From NCBI RefSeq assembly GCF_905475395.1, contig NC_058338.1, positions 39,613,435-39,677,434 of the forward strand: a stretch of 64,000 bases of DNA, written 5' to 3'. The notes below the pieces were generated by a model. That model was not told where the DNA came from, searched no databases, and saw only the letters and a list, made by a program, of their open reading frames with translations. Origin of the DNA: Chrysoperla carnea (lineage: Eukaryota > Arthropoda > Insecta > Neuroptera > Chrysopidae). A program made the translations under genes and the position numbers. Positions 1 to 10,944 of the stretch are shown here, one piece after another; within the stretch, counting starts at the first letter, position 1, and each line of letters opens with the position of its first letter.

Positions 1-949
1 GAGGACTCCTGAGTAAAAACATTCCTTGATGCGACTATAGGTATAAATTGTATCTCCAGCAATATTCTAGACAATAAATATTAGAATTTTTTATATTCAT
101 TTGTTTAGCCGATAATAATTCTTTTTTATATGTTTTTGTAACAATTTTTTATTTTAATTATTGTATATAATAAAAGGATTAAGGAATTCTTGTTAACTTT
201 GTATACTAATAATAACATAAATGCAAATACAAATTTTGGGATATAACAATGTTTTGTTCAAATTTATTTTTTTACAGCTATTTCCCTCAAAAAAATCGAG
301 ATAACAATAATTGTTTAACACTCCTTCTTTTGTGCGCGGGTATATCACATTTGATTCTAGATATGTCTCAATGAGATAAAATTAATTCTATGAAGAATGT
401 ATTTCTATGTTTTTGGCGAGTATCATTGGACTATATGGATATAGTCCAAATATTATTGGATGGATAGTTTACCCATCGTATATTTTGTGCCTCAAGTAAC
501 ATTCAAAAGTTAGAATTCAGAGGTAAGAAGTAATTAAAATTAAAACGTCGACTCATCTTAGGTTTTCAAGGTTTACAAACAATATGTGTGTAATAGGGGC
601 TTTTAATTTAAAATATATGGTTTATGGAGCTAAATTAGATGCAAAGGATTTAAAAACAATCTGCTCATTTTCGAGTTTTAGAGATTCGACTGTATCGTAA
701 TTTGTGTATTAAAATTAGTGTTTGTAACTTTGATCATATTGTACACTTTTCTTGTGTATTAATAGATGTCATGTCGGATTCTCTCAGATAATAATTTGGT
801 TTTTTAAAGTTATTTTATTTATCGTTTAACAATACTTCATGTTGCAATCAAATATTTGATAAAATATCAACATCATGCAATAATAATAACATCAACAAGT
901 TTGTTTTTGTTTGTGGTAAAATAGATTTAAGTTAAAATAATAACATAGG
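1..949. other. Intergenic, upstream of NAXD
   Basis: A+T-rich DNA without a convincing ORF, RNA gene or recognisable repeat. The only sequence of note is the TATA-like box at its right edge, annotated separately. Confidence 0.5.
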
Positions 950-956
950 TATAAAA
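950..956 (+). promoter_or_regulatory. Possible TATA box of NAXD
   Basis: TATAAAA lies 63 bases before the first in-frame ATG (1013) and 138 before the second (1088). A start about 30 bases downstream, near 976-981 (CTTCAACC), would put both ATGs in the transcript. The initiator match is weak, and housekeeping genes often lack TATA, so this may be chance in A+T-rich DNA. A 10-codon upstream ORF (1003-1032) would also lie in the leader. Confidence 0.3.
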
Positions 957-1012
957 ATGTATCTATCCAAGACTTCAACCACAAAAATATTCAACATATT
1001 TTATGATTCGTC

Positions 1013-2011
1013 ATGTTGTATTTGACGTATAAAAATCGAATAAGTTTTAATTTATGTTTTAGTATCTATAAAGTAATAAACAGAACAATGAGTACACCAA
1101 CAATACGTGACGAACCAAATTTTTTAAATTTATCAAAACAAATTGTACCTAAAATCACATTGTTAAAACGTAAAGGTGAATATGGACGTGTGGGTATTAT
1201 CGGTGGTTCAAAAGAATATACAGGCGCACCATATTTTGCGGCGATCAGTGCTTTAAAAGTTGGCGCGGATTTGGTATATGTTTTTTGTACAAAAGATTCA
1301 TCAACTGTTATAAAATCATACAGTCCAGAATTAATTGTTCATCCAGTATTGGATGCCGAAGATGCAGTTGAATATATTGAAAAAATGTTGAACCGTTTAC
1401 ATGTAGTTATTATTGGACCAGGTTTAGGACGTGATCCAAAAATAATGGAAACTGTCAAACAAATTATAGGAAAATGCCGTGCACTTGAAAAACCCTTGGT
1501 GATTGATGCAGATGGATTATTTATCGTTGCAAATTGTCCAGATGTCATTAGGAATTATCCATTAGCTGTTTTAACCCCAAATGCAATGGAATATTCACGC
1601 ATATTTAAAGTACCTGTTGATGCTAGCGAAGAAGTAGAAGTAACAGTTCAAAAGTTACGAGCTTTAGGTGAAAATATAATAATTGTTAGAAAAGCACAAG
1701 TGGATTCAATTTTTGATTGTGAAAATGTTGTTGGATGTACTGCTGTTGGATCAGGTCGAAGATGTGGAGGACAAGGGGATCTCTTAAGTGGTTCGTTAGG
1801 AACTTTCTTATCATGGGCATTAACATCAGATATAATTTTAGAAGGTGGGACAACGAAAAATTTAAAAGCAATGATTGCTGCGTATGGAGCTTGTAGATTA
1901 ACTAGGGAATGTAACGCAAAAGCTTTTGCTAAACTTGGACGAAGCATGACTACTACGGATATGATTCAAGAAATATCTGTTGCATTTCGTGAAGTATTTG
2001 AAAAATCCTAA
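1013..2011 (+). CDS. NAXD: ATP-dependent NAD(P)H-hydrate dehydratase
   Basis: The product (332 residues from the first ATG, 307 from the second) matches the eukaryotic NAXD/CARKD family, a ribokinase-like enzyme. It uses ATP or ADP to dehydrate (S)-NADHX and NADPHX back to NADH and NADPH, working with the epimerase NAXE. Visible landmarks are IIGGSKEYTGAPYFAA (62-77), GPGLGRD (135-141), the VIDADGLF strand (163-170), LTPNAMEYS (187-195), VRK (225-227) and the ATP-site signature RRCGGQGDLLSG (249-260), with catalytic Asp256. The usual Gly after VRK is Ala228. Residues 1-25 carry Lys and Arg but no acidic residue and could be a mitochondrial presequence. The second ATG (1088, M26) begins the conserved part and has the better context (AACAATGA). 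The ORF has no intron, so it is a single-exon gene or an intact retrocopy. The family call is secure; the start is not. Confidence 0.95.
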   Translation: MLYLTYKNRISFNLCFSIYKVINRTMSTPTIRDEPNFLNLSKQIVPKITLLKRKGEYGRVGIIGGSKEYTGAPYFAAISALKVGADLVYVFCTKDSSTVIKSYSPELIVHPVLDAEDAVEYIEKMLNRLHVVIIGPGLGRDPKIMETVKQIIGKCRALEKPLVIDADGLFIVANCPDVIRNYPLAVLTPNAMEYSRIFKVPVDASEEVEVTVQKLRALGENIIIVRKAQVDSIFDCENVVGCTAVGSGRRCGGQGDLLSGSLGTFLSWALTSDIILEGGTTKNLKAMIAAYGACRLTRECNAKAFAKLGRSMTTTDMIQEISVAFREVFEKS

Positions 2012-2150
2012 TGGCATTTATCACATTGATTACTTTTATTTAGATTTGTATACATATTTTTAATTAATTATCACTTCTAGTTAACACATGTATATTATTT
2101 TTACATATTCTAAAATAGGTTTATTGTTCATCTTTACAACTATGTATTTT

Positions 2151-2183
2151 AATAAAAACTAATTTATAGATCATTTTAATAAA
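2151..2183 (+). terminator. Polyadenylation signals of NAXD
   Basis: AATAAA occurs at 2151-2156 and again at 2178-2183, about 140-170 bases after the NAXD stop codon. Both are well placed for 3' end formation, although AATAAA is common by chance in DNA this rich in A+T. Confidence 0.5.
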
Positions 2184-2189
2184 ATTTTA

Positions 2190-4413
2190 AATTGAAATCA
2201 ATAGTTTTTATTGTTTCAATTATTTTATAAATATGACTTGAATCATAAATAGATTGTCTGTTTTAAATATTTTGTATTGAAATGGACTGTTTAAAAACAA
2301 TAAGTATTAATTGTAATATAAGATTTGAAATAAAATAAAATTAAGAAATTTAAAGGTAGGTATGGGCTATAAAAACAAGTTGTTGTGATATAAGCACGGG
2401 CGTAACCAATATGTTCAGGTTGAGGAGAAGTAAAATAGTATCAATACATAAAAATGTTCTGTGATTTATTGATTTAGGTACTCACAGTTAATTTTGCAGT
2501 CTAAACCAGTAAATATGATAAAGTAAAATTTAGAAAGTTTGCTTTCGAGATCGTACAGTGGTGCAGTAGCGAGATATTTGAAAAAAAAGGTTTCTTTTAA
2601 GGGCTGAAATAAATTTTGCTAGTATTGAAATTCTGAAGTGTGTTTCTAATCGAAAGTTTGTATAGAAATTTTGAAACTGGTTAAAGTTACTGGTTTCTAA
2701 TAAGGTAAACAAACATATTGTGATTTGTACGTGGACAAAAATCTAAATGATTTTTTCAAGTAATGTAGCGGACGCTCAAAATATAAAACTATTTAAATTT
2801 TTAGAAGTTTCCTTTGATTTTCCAAAAAAAAAAAAAAATTTAAAGTGGATTTAACCCTTACATACAATCGAATTGTTTTCCAGCTTTAAAAATGACTATT
2901 TTAACGTTTTTCAAAACATTAACTGCATAAAACTCCAAAAAGATCAACACATTTTTTTTGGTGTTAAACTGGCAATATTAATTAGTCCGTAGAATTCCAA
3001 TTTTTTATTTATAGCCATACCAACAAGCTACCATTTTTTCGCATCAATTTCAATAGTACTTTCTGTTTCTTTTGATGTTGATATGAAACGATTGGGATAA
3101 TTTTTATGTAACGGTATTTCTTTGGTCCATAAGACGTAAAAATATAATGAAAATATTGATTTCGATTTTCGTACCTAATAATTCAGCTTCTACGCTCATG
3201 AGTTAGTATCGTCTCTAAAAAATTCACTTTGCCAACGAAAGGTTAACGTGGTGCAAAGTAAGAAATTACTATAATATAGCCGTATAAATTATATGATTAT
3301 AACAGCTGCACTAAATGTGTTTATACTTTACTGCATACATAGAACGTAGGTGCTATAAATTTAGAGAAGAAAGTTTGAATTCGTTAGAAAAAATTTCATT
3401 GTTTTCGGTATTCCAGAATAAAGATGAAATGTTTACCCGGCGAAAATCTGGTCTCAATTTTGTTTAGGTACCTGATTGTTGTTACTATGACTGTGATTTT
3501 GAACGAAAAAAATCGATTATTAAATAATCAATTACTTTATTATGTTAGAAAATTGATTTAAAAAAAAAAATTACATACTAATTTCAATTTAATTAGTGAA
3601 CTTTCCCATTTCTTAAGATCAATCCAATTCAAGGCGTTATTAATTTAACCTGTACCTATTAAGATTATTACAATTAATTAGATAAAGAAAAAAGATTTTT
3701 GGTTTGTAAAAAATTCTTTCATCAGTAAAGCTACATGTCTAGTTCTACCATGTTTGCCATAAATAAATATAATTTATAGCTCAGCCGCATAAAATATGAA
3801 ATAATTATCCCCCACAAAATCGGAAAAATCCCTTAAAATAACGTTTTTCAGTTCTATACATGCTAGAAAGAACGAATTTTCACCAGTCGACTGAGTTGTA
3901 AATTAGAGAGAAATTTCAAAGATGTAAAAAATAAATGATTTTATAGAAAATTTTGATATTTATTTTTTTTATTTTTTTTTTCTATTCCATATCTTTGTAT
4001 GTTTTCGAGATATTTTCAAAAAGTGATTTTGGGGGTAGTTTTTAATGTTTTTGTACCCCCAAAATAGAATTTAATAATTTTTAACTATGTATACTTCATA
4101 TTTATGTAAAAACGAACTTATATTAAAAAACGCATGTTTTTTTTTTGATGGTAGGTATTGTTTTATTTTATTTTATTAAAGGTTATTAACAGGTATATTT
4201 CTCAAACGTTAGCTAATATTCAAACAATTGAATTCGAAAATTTAACCCGATTAATGCCTACTTAAATTCTCCTGTGATTATGAAAACGGTGAAAAATATT
4301 CTCTTTACAATAGCAACGCTAATTAATATTCATTTTACATGAGCATATAAATTATATTTAACATATTAATTTTTTTATACCTTATACCTTGTTTTATTAT
4401 TTTATGAATCTTA
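2190..4413. other. Intergenic, no recognised feature
   Basis: A+T-rich sequence with short homopolymer runs (for example poly-A near 2826 and poly-T near 3965). Only short ORFs without coding character are present. No repeat shared with the rest of the window was recognised. Confidence 0.45.
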
Positions 4414-4712
4414 TATATTATTTCTCTAGCAGGTTTTTCTGTCACATCGCGATATATTCCTTATTCCATTATCAGTTTCCTTGATCTATCCTTCATTTTA
4501 AAGCTGATCGTGCCAGCTAATGCTAAAAGTAGACTCACGGTCTAAAAATGTATCCCGTAGGAAAAAACCGGCAAGAGAAATATTATATTTAATTTTTTCA
4601 TTTGGCAATTTGTATATCATATCTGTAATAAAATTGCCTACAAATAAAAAGAAAGTAAATTGCTATTGATATTTTGTATGATTTATTTCGGAATTTTCAT
4701 GGGTCGAGCTAG
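4414..4712 (+). repeat. CTAGCCTG-type inverted-end repeat, copy 1
   Basis: The left part (4414-4587) is bounded by inverted ends: ATTTCTCTAGCAGGTTTTT at the left and, reversed, GAAAAAACCGGCAAGAGAAA at the right. Homology to copies at 58752 and 19555 continues past the right end through ATATCTGTAATAAAATTGCC to the GGGTCGAGCTAG region. The unit is therefore longer than the palindromic core. It is probably a small non-autonomous DNA element; no coding sequence is present. Confidence 0.55.
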
Positions 4713-6307
4713 TGATTATATGCTTTTTGTATTTTAAATGTTTTAACAGTGTGTAAAACGGATCACAAATACACTACAACCGAAGAAAGCCATGTAAAAT
4801 GAATAAATGTATATGAATAAATGTGAAACGTATTTAATGTAAACAAAAATTAATTTAATTTGAATGTTCATTTTTATTATGCTGTAAATGATGGTTCAAA
4901 GTCCCTTGATCACAATAAATACAGTTTTGGGGACTATTACGGGACAAAAATTTGAATTATTTCATTTCAAAATTGTGATTTTAACACAGTACCTTATGAA
5001 AGAACTCACAATAATGTTAATTGTACAAAAATGAATCGGTGAATGAGCTTCAAAAACGTTTTCATCATGAAGAAAATTTATCACAGATGCTGTTTATGCA
5101 AAAAAAAAAACATTACCTTAGGCCGCTCCCCAAAAAGAAAACTTTGTTTTTTGACGCTTTTACGATATTCTTATAGCATTTTATTACATTTACGTCATAC
5201 AAATTGCCTAGTTTCCGATATTTTTAGAGCATTTTAATATATTTACATACAAATTTACTAGTTGACTACACAACATCCGGGCAACCTTATTCATTTAATT
5301 AATGGTCCAATATATAATTAATCACATAATTTATGGTCCACAATAGTGTTGAATTGACCCTACTGGTGTGGCAATTAAGTCCACCCAGGCAGACAAAATT
5401 GAAAATAAAATTTTACCTGTACATATTTTCGAATTATTTGTAAAATCATTTATGTAGCTAATTAGTTAAGGTATTCTGAATCAAAACACTAAAATTTTAT
5501 CCACCATATTATAATTGATAAATATTATTAAAATATCGCAAAGCAAAAGACAATATAATTTTTATTATTGAAAATATATATTGCGTCTGTAAATTGAACT
5601 TCATATTGCTTATTGATAAAGTTTTCAGATAATAGAAAATCCGGCTTTGTTACGTTCACTTGGATTATGTCATTCTTGTTTTACAACAACTGACAATGAC
5701 TTAAGAAATACTCTCAAATATAGGAAATAATTTTGTGCTTCATTGATAGCTTTCAATTATAATAGAATAGTGTTTAAAGTGGAAAATAGATTTAGATAAC
5801 GGCAATTATATATTTTACGTCTATACAAGGCGTAATTATAAACTTTGATAAAGATCAAGATCAACTCTACAGAGAAAGAACAGTATAAACAAGCCATGGT
5901 ATGTACGGCCATTGGAGATCAAGTCAATAACTTACTGATTAAGTAAAATTTTTGTTAGGTACTTACTTATCGCTTATCATTCATAATTATATTAGGAGAA
6001 ATATCTAAATATATATAATAAAATATCGTTTTTATCAATTTTGCTGGTTTAATTCTTATTATTCAAAAATATGCCTACCTTTTTTTATCCTTTACATCGA
6101 TTTCAGGAATATCAAACAGAATCTACATTTAAAAAAATATTACTGCAATTATTCATTTATAGGTAAGTTTATTGAAAAAAAGGTGAGTAAAAAGAAATAC
6201 AAAATGGGTAATAAAAAAAGATCTGCAAGAAAAATAAATACTAAGTTTAAGAAAACAAGTTTATTGAAAAAAGGAGAGTAAAAGGTATGTATATTACATT
6301 ATTGATA
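4713..6307. other. Intergenic, no secure feature
   Basis: Mostly A+T-rich DNA. A 34-codon frame ending at 5944 is slightly richer in G+C and could look coding, but it has no supporting splice sites or recognisable similarity and is not annotated as a gene. Confidence 0.4.
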
Positions 6308-6400
6308 ATTTTAACATGTCAAAGGTAGAGTAGTGGCTAGCCCAGTCGCCTCCGGTTACAGAGTACCTCGGTTCGTTCCTAGCATTACCCCGATTAATTT
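6308..6400 (+). repeat. tRNA-derived SINE-like sequence
   Basis: The stretch reads like a degenerate tRNA. An A-box-like GTAGAGTAGTGGCTAGC is followed about 35 bases later by a B-box-like CGGTTCGTTCC. It resembles the minus-strand sequence at 7128-7203 in box spacing and in the GGTAC...GGTTCGT segment. Stems are too imperfect for a working tRNA, so a SINE remnant is the better reading. Confidence 0.45.
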
Positions 6401-6507
6401 TTAACTAAATAATTTATTATGCTGAGATAATGTCAATTTTTTAGATAATACATAGTTATGAGAACCAACAGCGACAAATTATTAAGAGAGCGAGGTATAT
6501 TTTATGT

Positions 6508-7013
6508 TATTTTAATTCCCACTTCCTGACAGACGAATGATTTATGACATAAGTAGGAAAGTAGGACAACATTATTAATTTTTTTTTGTGAAATAACATG
6601 TTCTCCTATTACAAAATATTGTAAAATTTCATTAAACAAGAATAAATTTTAGCATGTACAACAAAAAAGCAAGCAAAATAAGTATTTTTGTAATAGGCGA
6701 AAATGTTATAGAAAAGTGAGATAAAATATATAACATGTTCTTCTGTTACAAAATTTTAAATTTTAGTCTTAATGATCGATTTTTTAAGTATCTAATAAAT
6801 ACAAATTTTAATATTTTGTAATAGGAGAATATGAATGAGATATAGAATATGACATGTTCTCCTATTAAATAGTTTCAAATTTTAGCATAACGAAATTTTT
6901 GTACATATTTTTTAATATTTTGTAACAGGAGAACAAGATTTTAAAGATTGATATATATTTATAATTATTTAAATTCCCACCCCCTGACAGAATAGTGATT
7001 TATGACATATGTA
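6508..7013. repeat. Array of three palindromic units between direct repeats
   Basis: Three head-to-tail units (about 6596-6710, 6733-6832 and 6852-6936) each begin with ACATGTTCTCCTATTA or a close variant and end with the inverse, TTTTGTAATAGGAGAA, so each can fold into a hairpin. The array is bounded by direct repeats of about 48 bases (6508-6556 and 6967-7013), sharing AATTCCCAC, CCTGACAGA and TGATTTATGACATA. No ORF spans it. It may be a nested set of tiny MITEs or a nascent satellite. Confidence 0.6.
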
Positions 7014-7127
7014 TAACTGACGTTATTTATAGCAAGAGGGCGTGTTATATAGATATTTTAATAAATAATAAAAAGAGTGGAAAATTTTTAAAATCAGGAA
7101 AAATTAATTTAAAAGTAAAAATGTTAA

Positions 7128-7203
7128 TCACACCAGGATACGAACCAGCGTACCTTAGTTTCATAGGCAAGTGCTATACCCACTCAACCACCCGGCTTAT
7201 TTA
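7128..7203 (-). repeat. tRNA-derived SINE-like sequence
   Basis: Read on the minus strand this begins GCCGGGTGGTTGAGTGG, an acceptor plus A-box-like segment, and has a B box CTGGTTCGTATCC about 45 bases later. The T stem has two mismatched pairs, so it is a pseudo-tRNA or SINE head rather than a functional tRNA. It belongs with the copy at 6308 on the opposite strand. Confidence 0.5.
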
Positions 7204-9029
7204 TGAATACTTAACTTAATACTTACCTTTACTAAATAATTAATTAATTGATAATTTTGTTTTGAAAGAAAAAAATAGGATAGAAAATTTAAAAAATAAA
7301 ATAATATTTAAAATATATAACGATTTTTATTTATTTGTAACAAAAAAAAAAATTTATTAATTTTCATGAAAAAAATTAACAGAGATCCTCCTCTTTTTTG
7401 AAGTTGGTTAAAATGAGAACTTTCATGACAAATGTATTGTATTGATAAAACAATGCTCTTTCTCAATGTTGTTCGACTACTTAAGACACTCTTTTTTGAC
7501 TTATTGGACATGAGTCAAAAAAATACACCTTAACATACTTATATATATTTTTTTGCTCTAGTTATAGCATGGAAAAAACTTGATAACACACTTGCAGATA
7601 GAACCCGGACTCGTCTTCTTAAGGAAACATGCACCGGGCTTTCATAGGAAACTTTGCACAAACAAATTACTAAAAAAATTATCAAATAAAAAGTAGAAAC
7701 TTATCTTTCAATCAATGTCCAGACGTTTTGGTATGAAAATGAACAGCTTTTAATAGAATAATTTTAACTATTTTAGCAATTTTTTAAAAATTATTTCACA
7801 TTCACAAATTATAACTAAAACATGCACTGACTTTGTTATCTTAATGAAAACTAACACACAACGTTAAAATGGCGCCGTATTTGTGTTCGGGTGGGATTGC
7901 CTCTTTGCCTGTGATAGTTTTTACACATGCTCAAGAAATATGAAATGAATTTATCATTGAAGCCATCACCGGTTCAAGTACCATAGATATTATAAAATTT
8001 TCGAATTTAATTTACGGGACGAGGATCAAAATTTTCTATCAGGGTACTACATTTTATGATACTACTCTGATTAAATCGAATAGCTATTGAGCCAGAAAAT
8101 AATATCCGCTAATTTTCTAACGAACGATAAGAGAAGAAGTTCACACTATGTGAACTTGTGAAGGAAATGAGGGTAAAAAAATTGCAAGTACAATATCGAA
8201 AAATTAGTGTAAGGTTACTTTAAATTCAATTATGATAAAAAAACAACCTTACAAGATAAAATGTGAACAAGTCTTCTTACTACAAGACATTTTTCTATGC
8301 GCATAAAAGCACTCCTGTCAATTTATATAGTAGTGGGGTAGTTTTCCAACCATGTGAGCTTTCATTATATTATGTTTAACATGCGGGCTTCAGTTATCCT
8401 CAAGCGTTGAGCTATATGTGTATAAGCGTGGTATATATATAATTTAAATTGTTATAGTAACAGGATATTCAAAATACGCGCGAACTGTTGAACTTTCTGC
8501 ATAAACTTTGTTTATATGTGCAAAAGTTTTATCATGTGTAAAATTGTGAAAGCTGTTTAAAATACATTTTGGCCAATTTTGTCATCTATTGTATTACATT
8601 TCATGTTAATTACATGTAAGCAGTAATTTTCTATTAAGTTGCAATAAATCAGTAAATTGTTATAGTATAATTAAGATAGGGTTTAAAATGGTTACAAATT
8701 GAAATTTTGAAGATTAATTTGGCTGTTGAGATAACTAGGTATATGCACCAAATTTATTTTATTCTATCATTTTTAACATCTTTTCTTTTATGGTATAGGT
8801 TTAACAACTGATAAAATGCTCTTTTCCTAGATATAATTTACTAATATGAAAACACTCTTTTGTAGAAATAAGAATTAATAATTATATAAAGGTTTGAATT
8901 GTTTATCGTTGAATAATTATATATTTCTGAAATATTTAATTACTGAACCACTACCAATACCATTTCAAAATATTTTTTACTGCCGCTTCGACCAAGTTTT
9001 TTTTAAAAATATATTTTATAGGTTTTTAG
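7204..9029. other. Intergenic or intronic, no secure feature
   Basis: A+T-rich DNA with a few G+C-richer patches (7590-7660, 7865-7915 and 8345-8420) that may be decayed repeats; the first carries a weak B-box-like GGGTTCTATC on the minus strand. If the exon at 9030 is internal, the right part is intron. Confidence 0.35.
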
Positions 9030-9142
9030 CTTATACGACAATTACAAGTAAAGTTAATGGGTCAAGAAAGAGTGATGAAAACTTCTAGCGATTTTGATCA
9101 ACGATCACATTCGCCTGGAAGCGAAGCATATTTAAATATTGA
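9030..9142 (+). CDS. Candidate protein-coding exon, unidentified gene
   Basis: A G+C-richer stretch follows an acceptor (AG at 9028-9029 after T-rich DNA) and ends at a donor GTAGGT (9143). Frame 0 from the acceptor is open for 37 codons plus two bases and contains MGQERVMKTSSDFDQRSHSP, a polar, ordinary-looking protein sequence. ATG at 9057 could be a true start if the upstream part is leader. The trailing GA joins with the first base T of the exon at 10867 to give GAT, keeping the frame open. If no splice occurs the frame stops four bases after the donor. No family was recognised. Confidence 0.4.
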
Positions 9143-9148
9143 GTAGGT

Positions 9149-10151
9149 AAAATAATTTAAATTAATAGAAGAAAATTTTAATAGAAGTTGTTTTTATAAA
9201 GAGGCTTTAAAAAGCAGAAGATAATATTCGAAGAGGTGATATATAAAGACGTAAACAGATACTAACATCTTAGAAAATATTTTATTTGTTTATCAAAAAT
9301 ATTGCTATTAATTAAATGTTTACGATGGGGGGGAGGGCTTGACTCAATTGCTGTAACTAAGACTTCATATATTCTATGCGGCTTATGCCAATTTTTATAA
9401 GCTATCTGCACTCTAAATACCAATTAAACATATAGCTATTACTTCTGGACGCTGCACCCGCTTAAGAAAGGGCGAGGTAGAATCTCGGTTATCGCTTGTG
9501 AGGGTAAACCAATGCAGAATTTTGTTTTATATGAGCTAGTAAGAACATAAAATAAAAAATAAAATATTAATTAAATAGTATTATTATAATTCTAAATAGA
9601 CAAAAATCCTATCCTGTCTTTGAGCTCCAGTGTTGCTACAAAATATGGACTAAATTGATAAGCATAAGAAATATCCCGCAAATGAGCCACAGGGTAATAT
9701 CCCGAATCAGGCACTCAGATAGTTTGATTCGGGACTGTCTGTATCTGAGTTTCTACAAAAGTAACTTAGTGTGACACCAAGATAGATTTTAACGATACAA
9801 TATTTTTTCTACATAAAAAATTTTGTTATATTCAAAATAAATTATTTAAAGAAATTAGCATTTTTATTCCTTTAAAGTTTAAAAACTGGAATTTTTCCTT
9901 TAAATGAAGAAAAATAAAATTTAAATAAACAAATAAAAAACAATCGAACGAAAATTTTATGATAAAAAAAACAAACATTGAAAATATAAATCTTTGTTGG
10001 TGATTTTCACACATTACCTAATTAACTGTCATCAAAATTCATGACTCGTCGAAAAACAATTCTAAAAATAAATGATAAGCCGAAATTAATAGAAACAATT
10101 TTACTTATAATTTTGTTTTATTAATAATTGGTTTTACAATTTTTTTTGCAG
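9149..10151. other. Presumed intron after the exon at 9030
   Basis: A+T-rich DNA without good ORFs. A G+C-richer patch at 9425-9520 has no clear identity. The right end is a strong pyrimidine tract and AG (10140-10151) preceding a possible alternative terminal exon. Confidence 0.3.
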
Positions 10152-10188
10152 TGTAATAACTTTACCAGGGAAAAAGCATTTTGATTGA
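10152..10188 (+). CDS. Possible alternative terminal exon
   Basis: The T-tract and GCAG at 10142-10151 make a strong acceptor. One base (T) then completes a phase-2 codon, and the frame reads VITLPGKKHFD and a stop at 10186-10188. Spliced to the exon ending at 9142 this gives LNID followed by VITLPGKKHFD, a short and plausible C terminus. It is very short and may be coincidental. The exon at 10867 uses the same phase and would be the alternative choice. Confidence 0.2.
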
Positions 10189-10866
10189 ATAGTTGTATGA
10201 AACATGCAACTTGTTTGACATGCATGTTAATTGTTTGCAAGTATGATAAAATAATAATTACATGACTGATGATAATTTTCAATCATAAGAAAATATAAAA
10301 AAAAAGTATAAAAAAAGTAGTGAAGAATAGTAAAGTCTTAAATATGCTTTCGAAAACTTTAGACGCAGTAGCTTTAGCCACCACCAAGTATTCATGTTTA
10401 GATCTTAAATTATTTACATAATTTACGAAATTTTATTTATTTACACAATTTACGAAATTTTAATTATTTACATAATTTATGAAAACCTTGAAATCCGTTA
10501 AGCTAATGGCAAAACGGCTCCAGTATAGGAAAAGTGGACTGGCTTATAAGCTCTCAACTAACTGCCATTTATTCGTTTCACTGTTTTTAATATTAGTTAT
10601 TAAGCCAGTGTGATTAGGCAGAGCACTCAAAGTTGTAATTCTACGGGCTTTTAATCGACGTAAATCTCTTTTTGTTAGTATCTTGGAGAAAAAAGTACCT
10701 ACCTCAAATTTTCAATTTGTGCTTTTAACCTTTCGAAAAGTAAAACGAATCGGGAAAAACAAGCCAACCGATTCTCATTTAAAAAACAAAAAGAGAGAGA
10801 AACGTAAATTCGCTTTTCAATAAACGAATTAGATTTTTTTTTTTTTAAATTGGATTTTATCTTTAG

Positions 10867-10944
10867 TGTGCCATTTCCCACACTGGAAAATCCGAATGTG
10901 AATGGTGCTTTGGGAATGTCTAAACTAGATTTTCTGGCGGGCAG
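10867..10944 (+). CDS. Candidate coding exon, 78 nt, phase 2-2
   Basis: A pyrimidine-rich tract and TTTAG (10862-10866) precede the exon, and CAG followed by GTATGA closes it. With one base completing the previous codon, the frame reads VPFPTLENPNVNGALGMSK, then LDFLAG, and ends with two bases (AG). Of the other two frames, the first is closed by a stop within the exon; the third was not checked. The base composition is clearly richer than its surroundings. It joins in phase with the exon ending at 9142. Its length, a multiple of three with equal phases, would suit a cassette exon. The protein was not recognised and no downstream exon was found with confidence. Confidence 0.4.

Noticed and set aside
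5842-5944. 34-codon frame ending VNNLLIK
   Set aside because: It looks mildly coding but has no good acceptor, no start and no recognisable similarity.
7128-7203. A true tRNA gene on the minus strand
   Set aside because: The A and B boxes are present but the T stem has mismatches and the anticodon arm does not fold, so it is a SINE head or pseudogene.
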